A stretch of DNA of 64,000 nucleotides from Chitinophagaceae bacterium (GCA_016786845.1 JAEUVB010000008.1:1-64000), one strand, 5' to 3'; shown: positions 34,896-45,016, counted from the stretch's first letter. The notes: a model not told the origin generated them from the letters alone. Made by a program: numbers and translations.

Positions 34896-35901
34896 TGTAA
34901 TTATTTGTACATATAACCGTCCAGGGCGATTATCCGGTCTCATCCGACAATTACAATCATGTAAGCCGGAACCGAATCAGATCATTATAGTAGATTCTTC
35001 TGATGAAATGAATGATCAATGGTCTAATACACCCGGTATAAAGTATTTACAATCCAATCATAAGAATCAACCTTATCAACGATTTATAGGTGCGAAACAT
35101 TCTACAGCCGATTTTCTTTTGTATTTGGACGACGATATGGAAGTGATTAAAAAGGATTTTATTCAAGATATTCAAGACATTTTATCCTTAGATGAAAGTA
35201 AAGTGGGAATAGCGCTTTGCTTTAAAGATAAATTTGCAGAAACGGCGATGTCGGATCTGCCTTCATCTATTTTAACTTCAAAAAAATCTTTACTTAGGAA
35301 TTGGATGAATTGGTTTACAGGCATTCCCACACTTCGTGAGGGTCAATTTGGATTATGCGGAAACAGAGGCAGACAACCCATAAAAGGTGGAAATACGGAA
35401 TGGCTGAGTGGTGGTGCTTTTGTGGCCAAAAGAGAAAAATTGTTTAATCAATTTAATTTTCAGCTCTTCGATTTGTTCGAACAAAAACTTGGGATGGGCG
35501 AAGATGCTATATTGGGCTATGGCTTAAGTAAGCAAGGCAATCTTTACTATTATCCACCACTGCTTTTTTATCATGATGATCAAAAGGAAAGTCATTACTC
35601 CCTTGAACACAGAGCTTTTTTTAGAAGGATTATTTTTTCCAGATTATTCCTGTCTTTAGATAAAGCGAGATTAGATGGTCACAACAAATTACAAGCTATA
35701 TGGCATTATCATTGGTATGTCTCTTGGCGAATAATGGGAATGTTGATTAATTATATGATACGTCCATCAAACACGCGTAAGGAAATAATAAAGGGAGCTT
35801 TGTCCGGATGGAAGCTTTCTTTTTTATTCAACTTTGATAACAATAATTCCCGAAAAGCCTATTGGTTAGAGGAATCAGAAAAGGTCAAACTTTCAACATA
35901 A
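34885..35901 (+). CDS. Glycosyltransferase family 2
   Basis: A 338-residue GT-A enzyme: MRLDVIICTYNRPGRLSGLIRQL, IIIVDSSDE and FLLYLDDDMEVI, where the DDD is the metal-binding DxD. WLSGGAFVAKREKLF and GMGEDAILGYGL (the ED acid motif) follow. The C-terminal third is basic with possible amphipathic helices that may touch the membrane. It overlaps the GT4 gene by 11 bp. Confidence 0.85.
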   Translation: MRLDVIICTYNRPGRLSGLIRQLQSCKPEPNQIIIVDSSDEMNDQWSNTPGIKYLQSNHKNQPYQRFIGAKHSTADFLLYLDDDMEVIKKDFIQDIQDILSLDESKVGIALCFKDKFAETAMSDLPSSILTSKKSLLRNWMNWFTGIPTLREGQFGLCGNRGRQPIKGGNTEWLSGGAFVAKREKLFNQFNFQLFDLFEQKLGMGEDAILGYGLSKQGNLYYYPPLLFYHDDQKESHYSLEHRAFFRRIIFSRLFLSLDKARLDGHNKLQAIWHYHWYVSWRIMGMLINYMIRPSNTRKEIIKGALSGWKLSFLFNFDNNNSRKAYWLEESEKVKLST

Positions 35902-37190
35902 TGACGGAGAGGCAATCTATGGTTATCCCCCCCAGGCCAACGGAAGTCAAAATGCTTCCAAGGAGTACGCAACAATTGTTGAATGCATTTGTATTCTTTT
36001 TGGCCTTTCCTTCTATTTCCATATTCGGGAATTCGATTACTTTTTACATTTTTATCATATTGCTTATTCGATCGGGTATCTTTTGGACTAAAAATATACC
36101 CTACAAGAATTTGTTGTTTACATTTTTAATGATTGTGTGCGCGGCTACCGCATTGGGACCATATGCGAAAATGGATCGGTATCCGGGATTTTTCTATTCG
36201 CTTCAAATACTGATTCAATATCTTTATTGGATTCTGATGGCTGTTTATTTTATGGTTTACAAAGGACGTTATCAAATGATGCAATTGAGTCAATGGATAT
36301 TTTATGGCGTTTGTGCGGCTACCATAGGCTATTACCTGCTACCTTTCAATGTCGGAAGTTTTGGCATTGAATTAATGACGAAAGGAACACGTAATTCTTA
36401 TGTATTTACCCTTCTATGTACTATTCCCCTGGCCTTCAAGTATATTGTTGCAAAATGGGGTTTGAAAAAATCGATATGGTTTTTTCCTGCTTTTTTATTG
36501 GTCATGTTATTGACCAATGGACGTTCGGGAGCCATTATTATTTTGTTGGAGTTAATGTTGATAGCGGCAATTCTTTACCGTCAATTCAACCGAACGATAA
36601 AATTTATGCTCATTCCATTTGTTCTTCTTTTTCTTTTAATGGAATCCAGTGGTTTGCAACCCTATCTGGAAGTGCTGGCCAGTCAGGTTGAATCTATTAA
36701 TCCACGATTTGCGAGTCTCCTCAGGTCGGAAGGCGAAGGAGATTTGACCTTCGATAAATCATGGCTAATCAGAAAGTTAATGATCGATAAGGGTTTTGAA
36801 ATCGTTAAAGAATATCCTGTTTTAGGGGTAGGCGCTAATAATTTTAAATACTATGACGGGGAATTGGAGTCTCTATCCAAATATTCGAGACTAGGTTCCC
36901 AAACGATGGAGTTTTACAATAGTCGGTCTGCGCATAACTCATATATTCAAGTATTGACCGAGTTTGGAGTACTTGGATTTTTCAACTTTATTTTGTTATT
37001 AATCATACCCCTTATTTATCAAATCAGATTAATTATTCTTGATCGTAATCATCTCGATTATCTGCCATTGATTGCCTTATTGGGTATCACCATGCACTTT
37101 TATGCTATTTCCTCATTTACCGGAGCCGTACCATGGTTCCTGATTGGCATTTCATTATCATTAATTGATTGGAGAAAAGTTCGTCGATGA
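35901..37190 (+). CDS. O-antigen ligase/polymerase family protein (Wzy-like)
   Basis: A 429-residue membrane protein with about 11-12 hydrophobic segments. The periplasmic loop carries NSRSAHNSYIQVLTEFGVLGF (about residue 345), the Wzy_C/WaaL motif. In this locus it most likely polymerises repeat units (Wzy); a ligase role cannot be ruled out. The ATG at 35901 overlaps the previous stop (TAATG); a TTG frame extension to 35862 is less likely. Confidence 0.8.
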   Translation: MTERQSMVIPPRPTEVKMLPRSTQQLLNAFVFFLAFPSISIFGNSITFYIFIILLIRSGIFWTKNIPYKNLLFTFLMIVCAATALGPYAKMDRYPGFFYSLQILIQYLYWILMAVYFMVYKGRYQMMQLSQWIFYGVCAATIGYYLLPFNVGSFGIELMTKGTRNSYVFTLLCTIPLAFKYIVAKWGLKKSIWFFPAFLLVMLLTNGRSGAIIILLELMLIAAILYRQFNRTIKFMLIPFVLLFLLMESSGLQPYLEVLASQVESINPRFASLLRSEGEGDLTFDKSWLIRKLMIDKGFEIVKEYPVLGVGANNFKYYDGELESLSKYSRLGSQTMEFYNSRSAHNSYIQVLTEFGVLGFFNFILLLIIPLIYQIRLIILDRNHLDYLPLIALLGITMHFYAISSFTGAVPWFLIGISLSLIDWRKVRR

Positions 37191-38362
37191 AACTGGCATT
37201 TTATTATCATATACCCGCAGTTCAGAGAGCAGATGGAATTTATCTGCCTTCATACTTGGGGGTATTTATCGATTCGCTGGCAGGCTTTGTGTTTCAATTA
37301 CACTATCTCTTTCATGAGGCGGGTAAAGATCAGGATAAGGAATGTGACTATCGATTAGAATCAAAGAATATTCAGTTTGTTTCTCTGGGGCCAAAATCAC
37401 CGGCCTGGCATCGCATGTTATTTCATGGTAAGATATTGAAAAATGCATTGAAGAGCATTTCTGCGTGCGATGTTTTACTGGTTCGATCTCCAACTCCGCT
37501 GGCGCCTTATTTTTACAAATATTTTCCATCTGTAAAAATCTGTTTTATGATCGTTGGTGACTATGCCGAAAGTATTTCGCACATGAATACCAGACATTGG
37601 AGAAATAAACTTATTTATGAATTTCTAAAACGCAACGATATTCTATTTAAAAAACAGATTAGTCAATCTCATATTCTGGTTAATTCAGAAAATTTGTATC
37701 AACTATATCAGGGGAAATGTAAAGCTGTGGATCAAATCCGTACGACAACGCTTTCTGCCAAGGATGTATTTATTCGTAAGGATACTTGCACCGGCCCATT
37801 CATCCAATTGCTCTATACAGGTCGAATAGATCCTGCCAAGGGCATGTTTGAAATGATTGATGCGCTTCATCAATTAAGAAAATTAAATCTTCCTGTGCGA
37901 CTCAATATCGTCGGCTGGGAAACCTCGGAAGGAATTCAGGTCGTTTCAGCAATGAAAGAAAAGGCGCTGCAATTGAAAGTGTCAGAGGACCTCATATTTC
38001 ATGGTCGAAAAACGGTTGGGGAAAGTCTGAATGAGATGTATCGTATGGCAGATATCTATATAATCCCTTCCTATCATGAAGGTTTTCCCAGAACCATATG
38101 GGAAGCCATGGCCGCCGGTTTACCGGTTATCGCAACCAAAGTAGGCGGTATACCCAAACAGTTACGTGATCGTGTAGATGCCCTTTTAATCGAGCCACGT
38201 GATGTTTCTGCCATTACTGGGGCAGTCTTACAAGTGATGAATGATGCTACGCTGCGGCAGAACTTAATCAAAAACGGTTATCCGCTGGCGATGGAGAATA
38301 CACTAGAAAAGCAAAATGAAAAAATGATTGAAATTCTTAAAACCCGATACCTGAATGGCTAA
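37187..38362 (+). CDS. Glycosyltransferase family 4
   Basis: A 391-residue GT-B enzyme. The donor-domain motifs are LLYTGRIDPAKGMFEMIDAL, LNIVGWETSEG, and PSYHEGFPRTIWEAMAAGLPVIATKVGGIPKQL, close to GT4. The N-terminal domain is long and atypical, beginning MKLAFYYHIPAVQRADGIYLP. The ATG overlaps the previous TGA by 4 bp. Substrates are unknown. Confidence 0.85.
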   Translation: MKLAFYYHIPAVQRADGIYLPSYLGVFIDSLAGFVFQLHYLFHEAGKDQDKECDYRLESKNIQFVSLGPKSPAWHRMLFHGKILKNALKSISACDVLLVRSPTPLAPYFYKYFPSVKICFMIVGDYAESISHMNTRHWRNKLIYEFLKRNDILFKKQISQSHILVNSENLYQLYQGKCKAVDQIRTTTLSAKDVFIRKDTCTGPFIQLLYTGRIDPAKGMFEMIDALHQLRKLNLPVRLNIVGWETSEGIQVVSAMKEKALQLKVSEDLIFHGRKTVGESLNEMYRMADIYIIPSYHEGFPRTIWEAMAAGLPVIATKVGGIPKQLRDRVDALLIEPRDVSAITGAVLQVMNDATLRQNLIKNGYPLAMENTLEKQNEKMIEILKTRYLNG

Positions 38363-38885
38363 TCTCCGTAAATTAATTCGATACGATTTGCCTTTGCATA
38401 TTGTACTGCGATTAACCAATTGGTTGCCGGATAACGTCAGTGTAATCAGACTGCGCGGCAGATTGGCAGCACCATTTTTTAAATCTTGTGGTAAGCGATT
38501 GGGCTTAGGACGAAATATTACTTTTTACAACCCATCCGGTTTAGATATTGGCGATGATGTCTATATTGCCTATGGTTGTTGGTTTAACGCTACGGGAGGA
38601 ATTCAAATTGCTGATGAAGTTTTATTTGGACCCTATGGCGTCGTCGTGACTTCGAATCATACCAAAACAGCACATTCCTATCGTTTCGGACCATCGAGAA
38701 TTGAGCCCATAACTATCGGAAAGGGCAGTTGGATTGCGGCCCATGTAACCATACTCGCAGGAGTCAATATTGGGGAGGGGGTATTGGTGGCCGCGAATTC
38801 TGTCGTGAATAAATCTGTTGTGAATCATCAAATAGTAGGTGGCGTTCCTGCCAAAGTGTTGCGGGATGAAAATAATGAAAAATAA
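38355..38885 (+). CDS. Left-handed beta-helix (hexapeptide) acyltransferase
   Basis: A 176-residue LbH protein of the WcaF/maltose acetyltransferase type. Hexapeptide repeats run from about residue 60 (LDIGDDVYIAYGCWFNATGGIQIADEVLFGPYGVVV) to 170 (ILAGVNIGEGVLVAANSVVNKSV), with the catalytic His in SNHTK. The end GGVPAKVLRD is typical. It likely O-acetylates a sugar with acetyl-CoA. It overlaps the GT4 gene by 8 bp. Confidence 0.85.
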   Translation: MANLRKLIRYDLPLHIVLRLTNWLPDNVSVIRLRGRLAAPFFKSCGKRLGLGRNITFYNPSGLDIGDDVYIAYGCWFNATGGIQIADEVLFGPYGVVVTSNHTKTAHSYRFGPSRIEPITIGKGSWIAAHVTILAGVNIGEGVLVAANSVVNKSVVNHQIVGGVPAKVLRDENNEK

Positions 38886-39898
38886 TGACAGACCAATTTC
38901 TGTTTGTTGGAAATTTTTTGCAGGCACATAAATCTACCGTCGGCATTTCACAGAAAATCTGTAATTGGTTAAAGGAAGAAGATCAACTCATTGTAAAAGG
39001 CGTATCCAATCGAAAGAATCAATTTTTTCGATTTATAGATATCGTTCGTTCCATTCTGACCATTCGGCCCAAACTGATTTACGCTGATACCTATAGTGAT
39101 AAAGCCTTTCTGATCGCTGCAGTGGCAGTTTTTTGTGCGAAATTGATTGGATCGAAAATCAATCTTACCCTCAGGGGTGGTAAACTCGTAGAATTTTACC
39201 ATAAGTATCCCGGTATCATTGGATGGGTATTGAGGAAGGCCGATACATTAAGCAGTCCTTCTTTATTTCTAGTCGAAAAATTTGGCCAATTGGGTTTTCG
39301 CGTAAATTATTTTCCAAATCCCGTGCGACTGGATCATTTTCCTTTTGATCGTATGAACGTAAAGCCACATACACTTTTATGGGTTAGGGGATTTAATGCC
39401 ATTTACAATCCTGAACTTGCTGTACGCACATTATATGAAATTCGAAAAAAATTCCCTGATGCTCGTCTCACCATGATTGGGCCGGATGGAGGATTATTAG
39501 CGAATATCAAATTATTGATCAACTCCCTGAATTTGAATGAAGCCATTGATATCCCTGGGCCTGTTCCCAACGAAGAGTTGTTTCGTTATTTCCAAACGCA
39601 TGAAGTATATCTCAATACGACCAGCTACGAAAGCTTTGGTGTCGCTGTGGTGGAAGCCGCTTCATGTGGAATTCCTATTGTGTCCACTAATGTAGGGGAG
39701 ATTCCATATATATGGCAACATGAAAAAAATATTCTGTTGGTTCAGGATTTTCAACCCGAGAGTTTTGCCAAACAAATAGATCGGATTTTGGTTGATCACG
39801 AATTGGCACGACAACTATCTCTTTCAGCTCAGCAAATTTCAGATTCCTTTTCCTGGACACGGTTGAAACCCGAATGGCTGAAAATCATTCATCAATAA
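38885..39898 (+). CDS. Glycosyltransferase family 4
   Basis: A 337-residue GT-B enzyme. A short N-terminal domain (FLFVGNFLQAHKSTVGISQKI) precedes LWVRGFNAIYNPELAVRTL, LTMIGPDGG, and the donor motif NTTSYESFGVAVVEAASCGIPIVSTNVGEIPYIW. Start and stop each share one base with neighbouring genes, as in the rest of the operon. Confidence 0.83.
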   Translation: MTDQFLFVGNFLQAHKSTVGISQKICNWLKEEDQLIVKGVSNRKNQFFRFIDIVRSILTIRPKLIYADTYSDKAFLIAAVAVFCAKLIGSKINLTLRGGKLVEFYHKYPGIIGWVLRKADTLSSPSLFLVEKFGQLGFRVNYFPNPVRLDHFPFDRMNVKPHTLLWVRGFNAIYNPELAVRTLYEIRKKFPDARLTMIGPDGGLLANIKLLINSLNLNEAIDIPGPVPNEELFRYFQTHEVYLNTTSYESFGVAVVEAASCGIPIVSTNVGEIPYIWQHEKNILLVQDFQPESFAKQIDRILVDHELARQLSLSAQQISDSFSWTRLKPEWLKIIHQ

Positions 39899-41283
39899 TG
39901 GGATTTAAAGAAAAATTATATCAAAGTCTGCCGGTGTTTCTGCAAAATGCAGCGATCAGTTATTTCGGTTACACCTGGCGCAAAAGACGTTTTGGCGGAA
40001 TTTTTCAAAAAGAACTGAATGCATGCAAAGAACGTGAATCATATGATGCGGACCAATGGCAGCATTATCTCAACAACAGTCTTCAGTCGATGCTGTGTTT
40101 TGCCTATAGGGAAGTACCGTTCTATCAAATGAAATTTCAGCAGGCCGGATTTACTGAAAATGATCTTCAGGCGATAACGCAACAAGATTTACATCGTATT
40201 CCATTCTTAGAAAAGAATGAATTGAGATTGTTTGGCGAAACTACTTTGCTGGCTAAAACTGCAGAACCGGGTCGTCAATTCTATGCCAGCAGTGGAAGTA
40301 CAGGCACACCAACTAAAATTTGTTTTTCGACCGCTATGCATCAACGATGGAGTGCAGCCTTTGAAGCACGCATCCGGCATTGGGCAGGCATAGATAATCG
40401 TATGGCAAGAGGTATGATCGGGGGGCGCCGGGTCTTACCTGAAGGAAATGCCCGTCCACCATTTTATCGATACAATCTTGCGGAAAAACAAGTCTATTAT
40501 TCAGCCTATCATATCTCCCCGGCGAATGCGTCCAACTATGTGGAAGCGATGTATCATTATAAACTGCAATATATGACAGGTTATGCGGTCAGTAATTATC
40601 TGTTGGCGCTCTATATTCAACAAAAACAATTAAAAGCACCACAGATGAAGGCCGTTGTGACCAGCAGTGAAAAGCTAACACCGGAAATGAGGGAAGTTTT
40701 GGAAGAAGTTTATCAATGTAAAACCTATGACAGCTGGAGTGGTGTAGAAGCTTGTGCTTTGGTGACAGAATGTGAAGCTGGTAGTCTTCATATCAGTGAA
40801 GATGTTGGTATTATTGAAATACTGGATGAACATGGGAATGAGGTGGCAGAAGGAGAAACCGGGGAGGTGGTTTGTACCGGATTACTGAATTTTGATCAGC
40901 CATTGATCAGATACCGAATTGGCGACAGAATGACCAAAGGTAAAGGCCGGTGTAAATGCGGAAGATCCATGCCGGTAATTCAGGAAATTGAAGGCAGAAT
41001 GGAAGATGTAGTGACCGGTCCTGACGGCCGTCAAATGGTTCGCTTCCATGGTATTTTTGTAGGTATTCCGGAAATAGAAAGGGCGCAAGTGATACAACAT
41101 CAATTGGATGAAATTGAAATCAGGATTCAGCATGAAAAACCTATTGAACTACAACAGCAGGAACTCATTCGCCAAAGAATGATCAGTCAGTTAGGAAATG
41201 TACTTGTTCGCATTTCGCTTTATCAGAAAATAGAACAAACACCAAATGGAAAATATAAAGCGGTGATTTCACATATTAAATAA
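39898..41283 (+). CDS. CapK/PaaK-like adenylate-forming enzyme
   Basis: A 461-residue AMP-binding protein like phenylacetate-CoA ligase. The P-loop is YASSGSTGTPTK; the A5-like motif YDSWSGVEAC, RYRIGDRM and a cysteine-containing CKCGRSMP follow, and the C-terminal lid contains TPNGKYKAV with the catalytic-type Lys. CapK homologues occur in capsule loci and are thought to activate an acyl or amino-acid substituent. No carrier protein or matching transferase is seen nearby. The ATG at 39898 (TAATG overlap) is preferred over 39874. Confidence 0.8.
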   Translation: MGFKEKLYQSLPVFLQNAAISYFGYTWRKRRFGGIFQKELNACKERESYDADQWQHYLNNSLQSMLCFAYREVPFYQMKFQQAGFTENDLQAITQQDLHRIPFLEKNELRLFGETTLLAKTAEPGRQFYASSGSTGTPTKICFSTAMHQRWSAAFEARIRHWAGIDNRMARGMIGGRRVLPEGNARPPFYRYNLAEKQVYYSAYHISPANASNYVEAMYHYKLQYMTGYAVSNYLLALYIQQKQLKAPQMKAVVTSSEKLTPEMREVLEEVYQCKTYDSWSGVEACALVTECEAGSLHISEDVGIIEILDEHGNEVAEGETGEVVCTGLLNFDQPLIRYRIGDRMTKGKGRCKCGRSMPVIQEIEGRMEDVVTGPDGRQMVRFHGIFVGIPEIERAQVIQHQLDEIEIRIQHEKPIELQQQELIRQRMISQLGNVLVRISLYQKIEQTPNGKYKAVISHIK

Positions 41284-41288
41284 ACTAC

Positions 41289-42509
41289 TTGGACAAACAG
41301 GCTCAAACGATTTGGATCATTAATCAATTTGCCGGCACCCATACATCGGGTTGGGGAGAACGACATTTTTATTTTAGTCAATACTGGATTAAACGAGGAT
41401 GCAGGGTTCAGATTATTTCAGGATCCTATAACCATATGTTTAATGAATTGCCTAAAACGACAGGACATTTTACCCAAGAAGTCGTTGAAGGAATTCCTTT
41501 TTGTTGGGTAAAAACACCGGTGTATAATCCCAAATCCATGATGCGATTTTGGAGTTTTTTGGTTTTCGCTTTCAAAATCCTATTCCTACCTGTGCGTCAA
41601 TTGGGAAAACCGGATATTATTGTGGTATCGTCGATGCCTATCTTTCCGATATTGACAGGATATTGGCTGAAAAGAAAATACAAAGCATCTAAATTAATTT
41701 TTGAGATCAGGGATATTTGGCCACTGACGCTCATCCTCCTGGGAAATAAATCGCCTAATCATCCGGCAGTTCGTTTTATCGGATGGTTCGAAAAATTTGG
41801 ATATAAAAAGGCGGATCTGATCGTTTCGCTTTTGCCGAATGCAAGAGAACACTTTGAAGAGATTGCCGGATGCGGACATAAATTCAGGTATATTCCAAAT
41901 GGACTCGAAAGTAAAGTGCTGCAGTCCGAACCTCTTGATGCAAAAATAACCGATGTCATTCCCGAGAATCGATTCATTATTGGATATACCGGCACCATTG
42001 GACTTGCGAATGCTTTGGAATTTTTTGTGGAGGCTGCCGGTCTTCTGAAAAAGGATACACGTTTTCATTTTGTGATCGTCGGCGAAGGTTATTTGAAACA
42101 AGAGCTCATGGATAAGAGCAAGGACTTTGGAAACATCACATTCATTTCAAAAATTCGAAAAAATCAGGTACAAACCATGATTCAATATTTTGATATCTGC
42201 TTTGTGGGAAGAAATGATACGCCTTTGTTTAAGCATGGCGTCTCGGCCAATAAATATTTTGATTATATGCTGGCCGGCAAACCGGTATTGGATTCAAACA
42301 ATAAAATCAAAGATCCGATAGAATTGTCAGGTGGTGGCATTATTGTACAACCCGATTCCGCTCAGGCCATCGTTCAAGGCATTTTAGATTTGTTTCAAAT
42401 GACCAAGACGGAACGTGCTGAAATGGGGCAGCGTGGAAAGCAATACATTGAGCAGCATCATAGTATTGAACATTTGGCTATGGAGTACTTTAAATTGTTT
42501 AAGGCATGA
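41289..42509 (+). CDS. Glycosyltransferase family 4, WbuB-like
   Basis: A 406-residue GT4 enzyme resembling WbuB/WcaI: IWIINQFAGTHTSGWGERHFYFSQYW, FEIRDIWPLTLILLG, IPNGLESK, IIGYTGTIGLANALEFFVEAA, and CFVGRNDTPLFKHGVSANKYFDYMLAGKPVL. WbuB-type enzymes add L-FucNAc or similar to the lipid-linked first sugar. This fits its place directly before the epimerase and WbpL-like genes. The only plausible start is TTG at 41289. Confidence 0.82.
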   Translation: MDKQAQTIWIINQFAGTHTSGWGERHFYFSQYWIKRGCRVQIISGSYNHMFNELPKTTGHFTQEVVEGIPFCWVKTPVYNPKSMMRFWSFLVFAFKILFLPVRQLGKPDIIVVSSMPIFPILTGYWLKRKYKASKLIFEIRDIWPLTLILLGNKSPNHPAVRFIGWFEKFGYKKADLIVSLLPNAREHFEEIAGCGHKFRYIPNGLESKVLQSEPLDAKITDVIPENRFIIGYTGTIGLANALEFFVEAAGLLKKDTRFHFVIVGEGYLKQELMDKSKDFGNITFISKIRKNQVQTMIQYFDICFVGRNDTPLFKHGVSANKYFDYMLAGKPVLDSNNKIKDPIELSGGGIIVQPDSAQAIVQGILDLFQMTKTERAEMGQRGKQYIEQHHSIEHLAMEYFKLFKA

Positions 42510-43405
42510 AAATTTTAATCACAGGAGGTTCCGGGTTTCTGGGTAAATATATTCATGACTTTTGCAAACGGTCCCATGAAGTTATTGCTATCGGTCGACA
42601 CAAGGGTGATCAGATTATGGTGGATTTGTTGAATCCCATTCCGGATTTGCCACCTGTAGATATGGTCATCCATGTAGCCGGTCAGGCTCATTTAGTACCA
42701 AAAACCGAAGATGAGACAAAACGGTTTTATGATCTGAATGTAACAGGCACATCAAACTTGCTCCAAGCCCTGGGCCGCAACGAAACACTGCCCAATACAT
42801 TTGTTTTTATCAGTACCGTGGCCGTGTATGGTTGTGAAGAGGGCCATTTAATTGATGAGAACTTTCCATTATCCGGCCAGTCTCCATATGCTGATTCTAA
42901 GCGAAAAGCAGAAGTAATCATACAGGAATGGGGAACTTCCCATCAAGTTAACATTGTCATTCTACGTTTGCCTTTAGTTGTTGGATACAATGCTCCCGGA
43001 AATTTGGGGGCTATGATACGTGCGATTCAGAAAGGATATTATTTCAGAATGGGTTCGGGACAAGCGAGACGGTCAATGGTATTGGCAGAAGATGTAGCAA
43101 GATTAATGCCCGATCTGTATGGCAAAAAAGGAATTTACAATTTGAGCGACGGTGAACATCCATCTTACCGTGAGATTGAAGATGCAATCGCACATCATTT
43201 TAAAAAGAAAATAAAATCACTTCCGAAGATCATCGTTACTTTATTCGCTTACATCGGAGATGTATTGCCATTTTTTCCAATCAATACGTATAGATTGAAA
43301 AAGCTACAGGCCTCTCTCACTTTTTCTGACCGGAAGGCACGTGAAACATTGAATTGGCATCCAAGAAGAATCCTAACTACTCCATTTTTATCTGATATAT
43401 CATGA
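42506..43405 (+). CDS. NAD-dependent epimerase/reductase (WbpV-like extended SDR)
   Basis: A 299-residue extended SDR. The nucleotide loop is GGSGFLG, then HVAGQAHLV, STVAVYG and the catalytic YADSK. Its best context match is WbpV-type UDP-4-keto-6-deoxy-HexNAc C4-reductase, which sits beside WbpL and WbpM in O-antigen loci. It would reduce the CapD-like product to UDP-QuiNAc or UDP-FucNAc. The next gene overlaps by 4 bp. Confidence 0.8.
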   Translation: MKILITGGSGFLGKYIHDFCKRSHEVIAIGRHKGDQIMVDLLNPIPDLPPVDMVIHVAGQAHLVPKTEDETKRFYDLNVTGTSNLLQALGRNETLPNTFVFISTVAVYGCEEGHLIDENFPLSGQSPYADSKRKAEVIIQEWGTSHQVNIVILRLPLVVGYNAPGNLGAMIRAIQKGYYFRMGSGQARRSMVLAEDVARLMPDLYGKKGIYNLSDGEHPSYREIEDAIAHHFKKKIKSLPKIIVTLFAYIGDVLPFFPINTYRLKKLQASLTFSDRKARETLNWHPRRILTTPFLSDIS

Positions 43406-44406
43406 CTTTTCTTTACCTGGCCCTCATCATTATTTCTTTGTTCATGATTGAACTACTTTATTTTCGATTGGCCGATCGTTTTAATATTATTGATAAACCG
43501 AATGAACGATCTTCTCATACCATTGTAACCATTAGAGGCGGAGGTATTTTATTTCCTTTTGCCTGGTTGATTTATTTTATCGTTTCCGGAGGGGCATATC
43601 CATATTTTACGATAGGACTGATGCTGGTTTCCGTGGTCAGTTTTTGGGACGATATAACGCCCTTAAGTAGTCGAATCAGATTGATGGCTCATTTGTTGGC
43701 CTTCACGGCAAGCTTTATGGAACTCGATTTGTTTACTCACGTTCCACTTTGGTATATGCCCATCATTTATATCGTTTGTATAGGATGTCTGAACGTCATC
43801 AATTTTATGGATGGAATCAATGGGATGACAGGATTATACAGTTTGAGTGTTCTCGTTCCTCTTGGCATTTGGATCATGAAGGACACCTATTTTCAACAAC
43901 CGATTTTATATTTAGTCTGTGCCCTCATTGTTTTTGGTTGGTTCAATTTCAGAAAAAAAGCCCGTTGTTTTGCCGGAGATATCGGGAGTGTATCCATCGG
44001 TTTTATCATGATCTTTTTAATACTGGCAGCTATGTTTAATCGGAAACCGTCTACGTTAAATTCATCTGAACTGAATTTTCATTTTAGTTATATCCTCTTG
44101 TTGGCTTTGTATGGTGTAGACGGAATTCTCACGATGATTCAAAGGCTATTCAATCGCGAAAATATTTTTAAACCTCATCGCAAACATCTGTATCAATATT
44201 TGGCGAATGAGATGCGTTGGCCACATTTATGGGTTGCAATCCTTTATGCATCAATCCAAACATTAATGAATATCGCCTTGTTGAAAAGCCTGCTGTTTGG
44301 TTGGCAGGCCATCATATTATTGACCGCACTCATCTTTTTTTATATTCTTGTGAAATGGAGGCTTCATATTAAAATATTTAATACCGCTAAATCTTTACCC
44401 GAATGA
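43402..44406 (+). CDS. WbpL/WecA-like polyprenyl-phosphate sugar-1-phosphate transferase
   Basis: A 334-residue membrane enzyme of the MraY/WecA (GT4 phosphotransferase) family with about 10 helices. Conserved loops are FWDDITPLSSRIRL (DD), NVINFMDGINGM and CFAGDIGSVSIGF, plus the basic PHRKHLYQYL loop. It transfers HexNAc-1-phosphate to undecaprenyl phosphate and so starts the repeat unit. The neighbours suggest a 6-deoxy-HexNAc donor. Confidence 0.88.
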   Translation: MTFLYLALIIISLFMIELLYFRLADRFNIIDKPNERSSHTIVTIRGGGILFPFAWLIYFIVSGGAYPYFTIGLMLVSVVSFWDDITPLSSRIRLMAHLLAFTASFMELDLFTHVPLWYMPIIYIVCIGCLNVINFMDGINGMTGLYSLSVLVPLGIWIMKDTYFQQPILYLVCALIVFGWFNFRKKARCFAGDIGSVSIGFIMIFLILAAMFNRKPSTLNSSELNFHFSYILLLALYGVDGILTMIQRLFNRENIFKPHRKHLYQYLANEMRWPHLWVAILYASIQTLMNIALLKSLLFGWQAIILLTALIFFYILVKWRLHIKIFNTAKSLPE

Positions 44407-44951
44407 AAAAAGTACAAATCGTAGGCGGAGGGGGATTGGCCAAAGATGTCATCGCTTGTTTCAAAGATACTGTTCACTTTACCGGAATATGGGATGACCA
44501 ATTACCAAAGGGATCCTTATTTAATCAAATTCCGGTTTTGGGAACCCTCGCTGATTTGTTGGCCTCTGAATCCGACCCAATCATTTTGGCTTTTGGAAAT
44601 CCCAAATTGAGAGAAGTAAAGTTTAATGAACTATCCAACGCCGGAGTGAACTGGGCTACACTCATACATCCAATGGCCAAATTATTTTCTCCTGAAGATA
44701 TTGAAGTCGGGCAGGGGTGTATTCTCATGCCATATGCATATATCACCACCCATGTCAGTGTCGGATTAAATTGTTTATTACATATCGCTTCAGGAATTCA
44801 TCATGATGCAAGATTGGGTAATCATTCGGTGATGATGCCCGGGTCCAGGATCACCTGTGGGGCTATATTGGGAAAATGTAGTCGTTTGTTGACTCATGCC
44901 TCCATACGAGAAATTGATCATTTTGTTGATTTTCAGGACTTTATGCCTTAG
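44403..44951 (+). CDS. NeuD/PglD-like sugar O-/N-acetyltransferase
   Basis: A 182-residue protein with an N-terminal PglD domain (KKVQIVGGGGLAKDVIACF) and a C-terminal left-handed beta-helix (VGQGCILMPYAYITTHVSVGLNCLLHIASGIHHDARLGNHSVMMPG; His pair as expected). PglD acetylates a UDP-4-amino sugar; NeuD O-acetylates sialic acid. No 4-aminotransferase is in the locus, so the NeuD-like reading may fit better. It is shorter than the usual ~210 residues and ends after an unusual RLLTHASIREIDHF. Confidence 0.75.
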   Translation: MKKVQIVGGGGLAKDVIACFKDTVHFTGIWDDQLPKGSLFNQIPVLGTLADLLASESDPIILAFGNPKLREVKFNELSNAGVNWATLIHPMAKLFSPEDIEVGQGCILMPYAYITTHVSVGLNCLLHIASGIHHDARLGNHSVMMPGSRITCGAILGKCSRLLTHASIREIDHFVDFQDFMP

Positions 44952-45016
44952 GGCCCCTTTCTACTGATCACTTTTGCTGTTACAAAAATGTGAAAAACTT
45001 CCGTAACTTTACAGCC

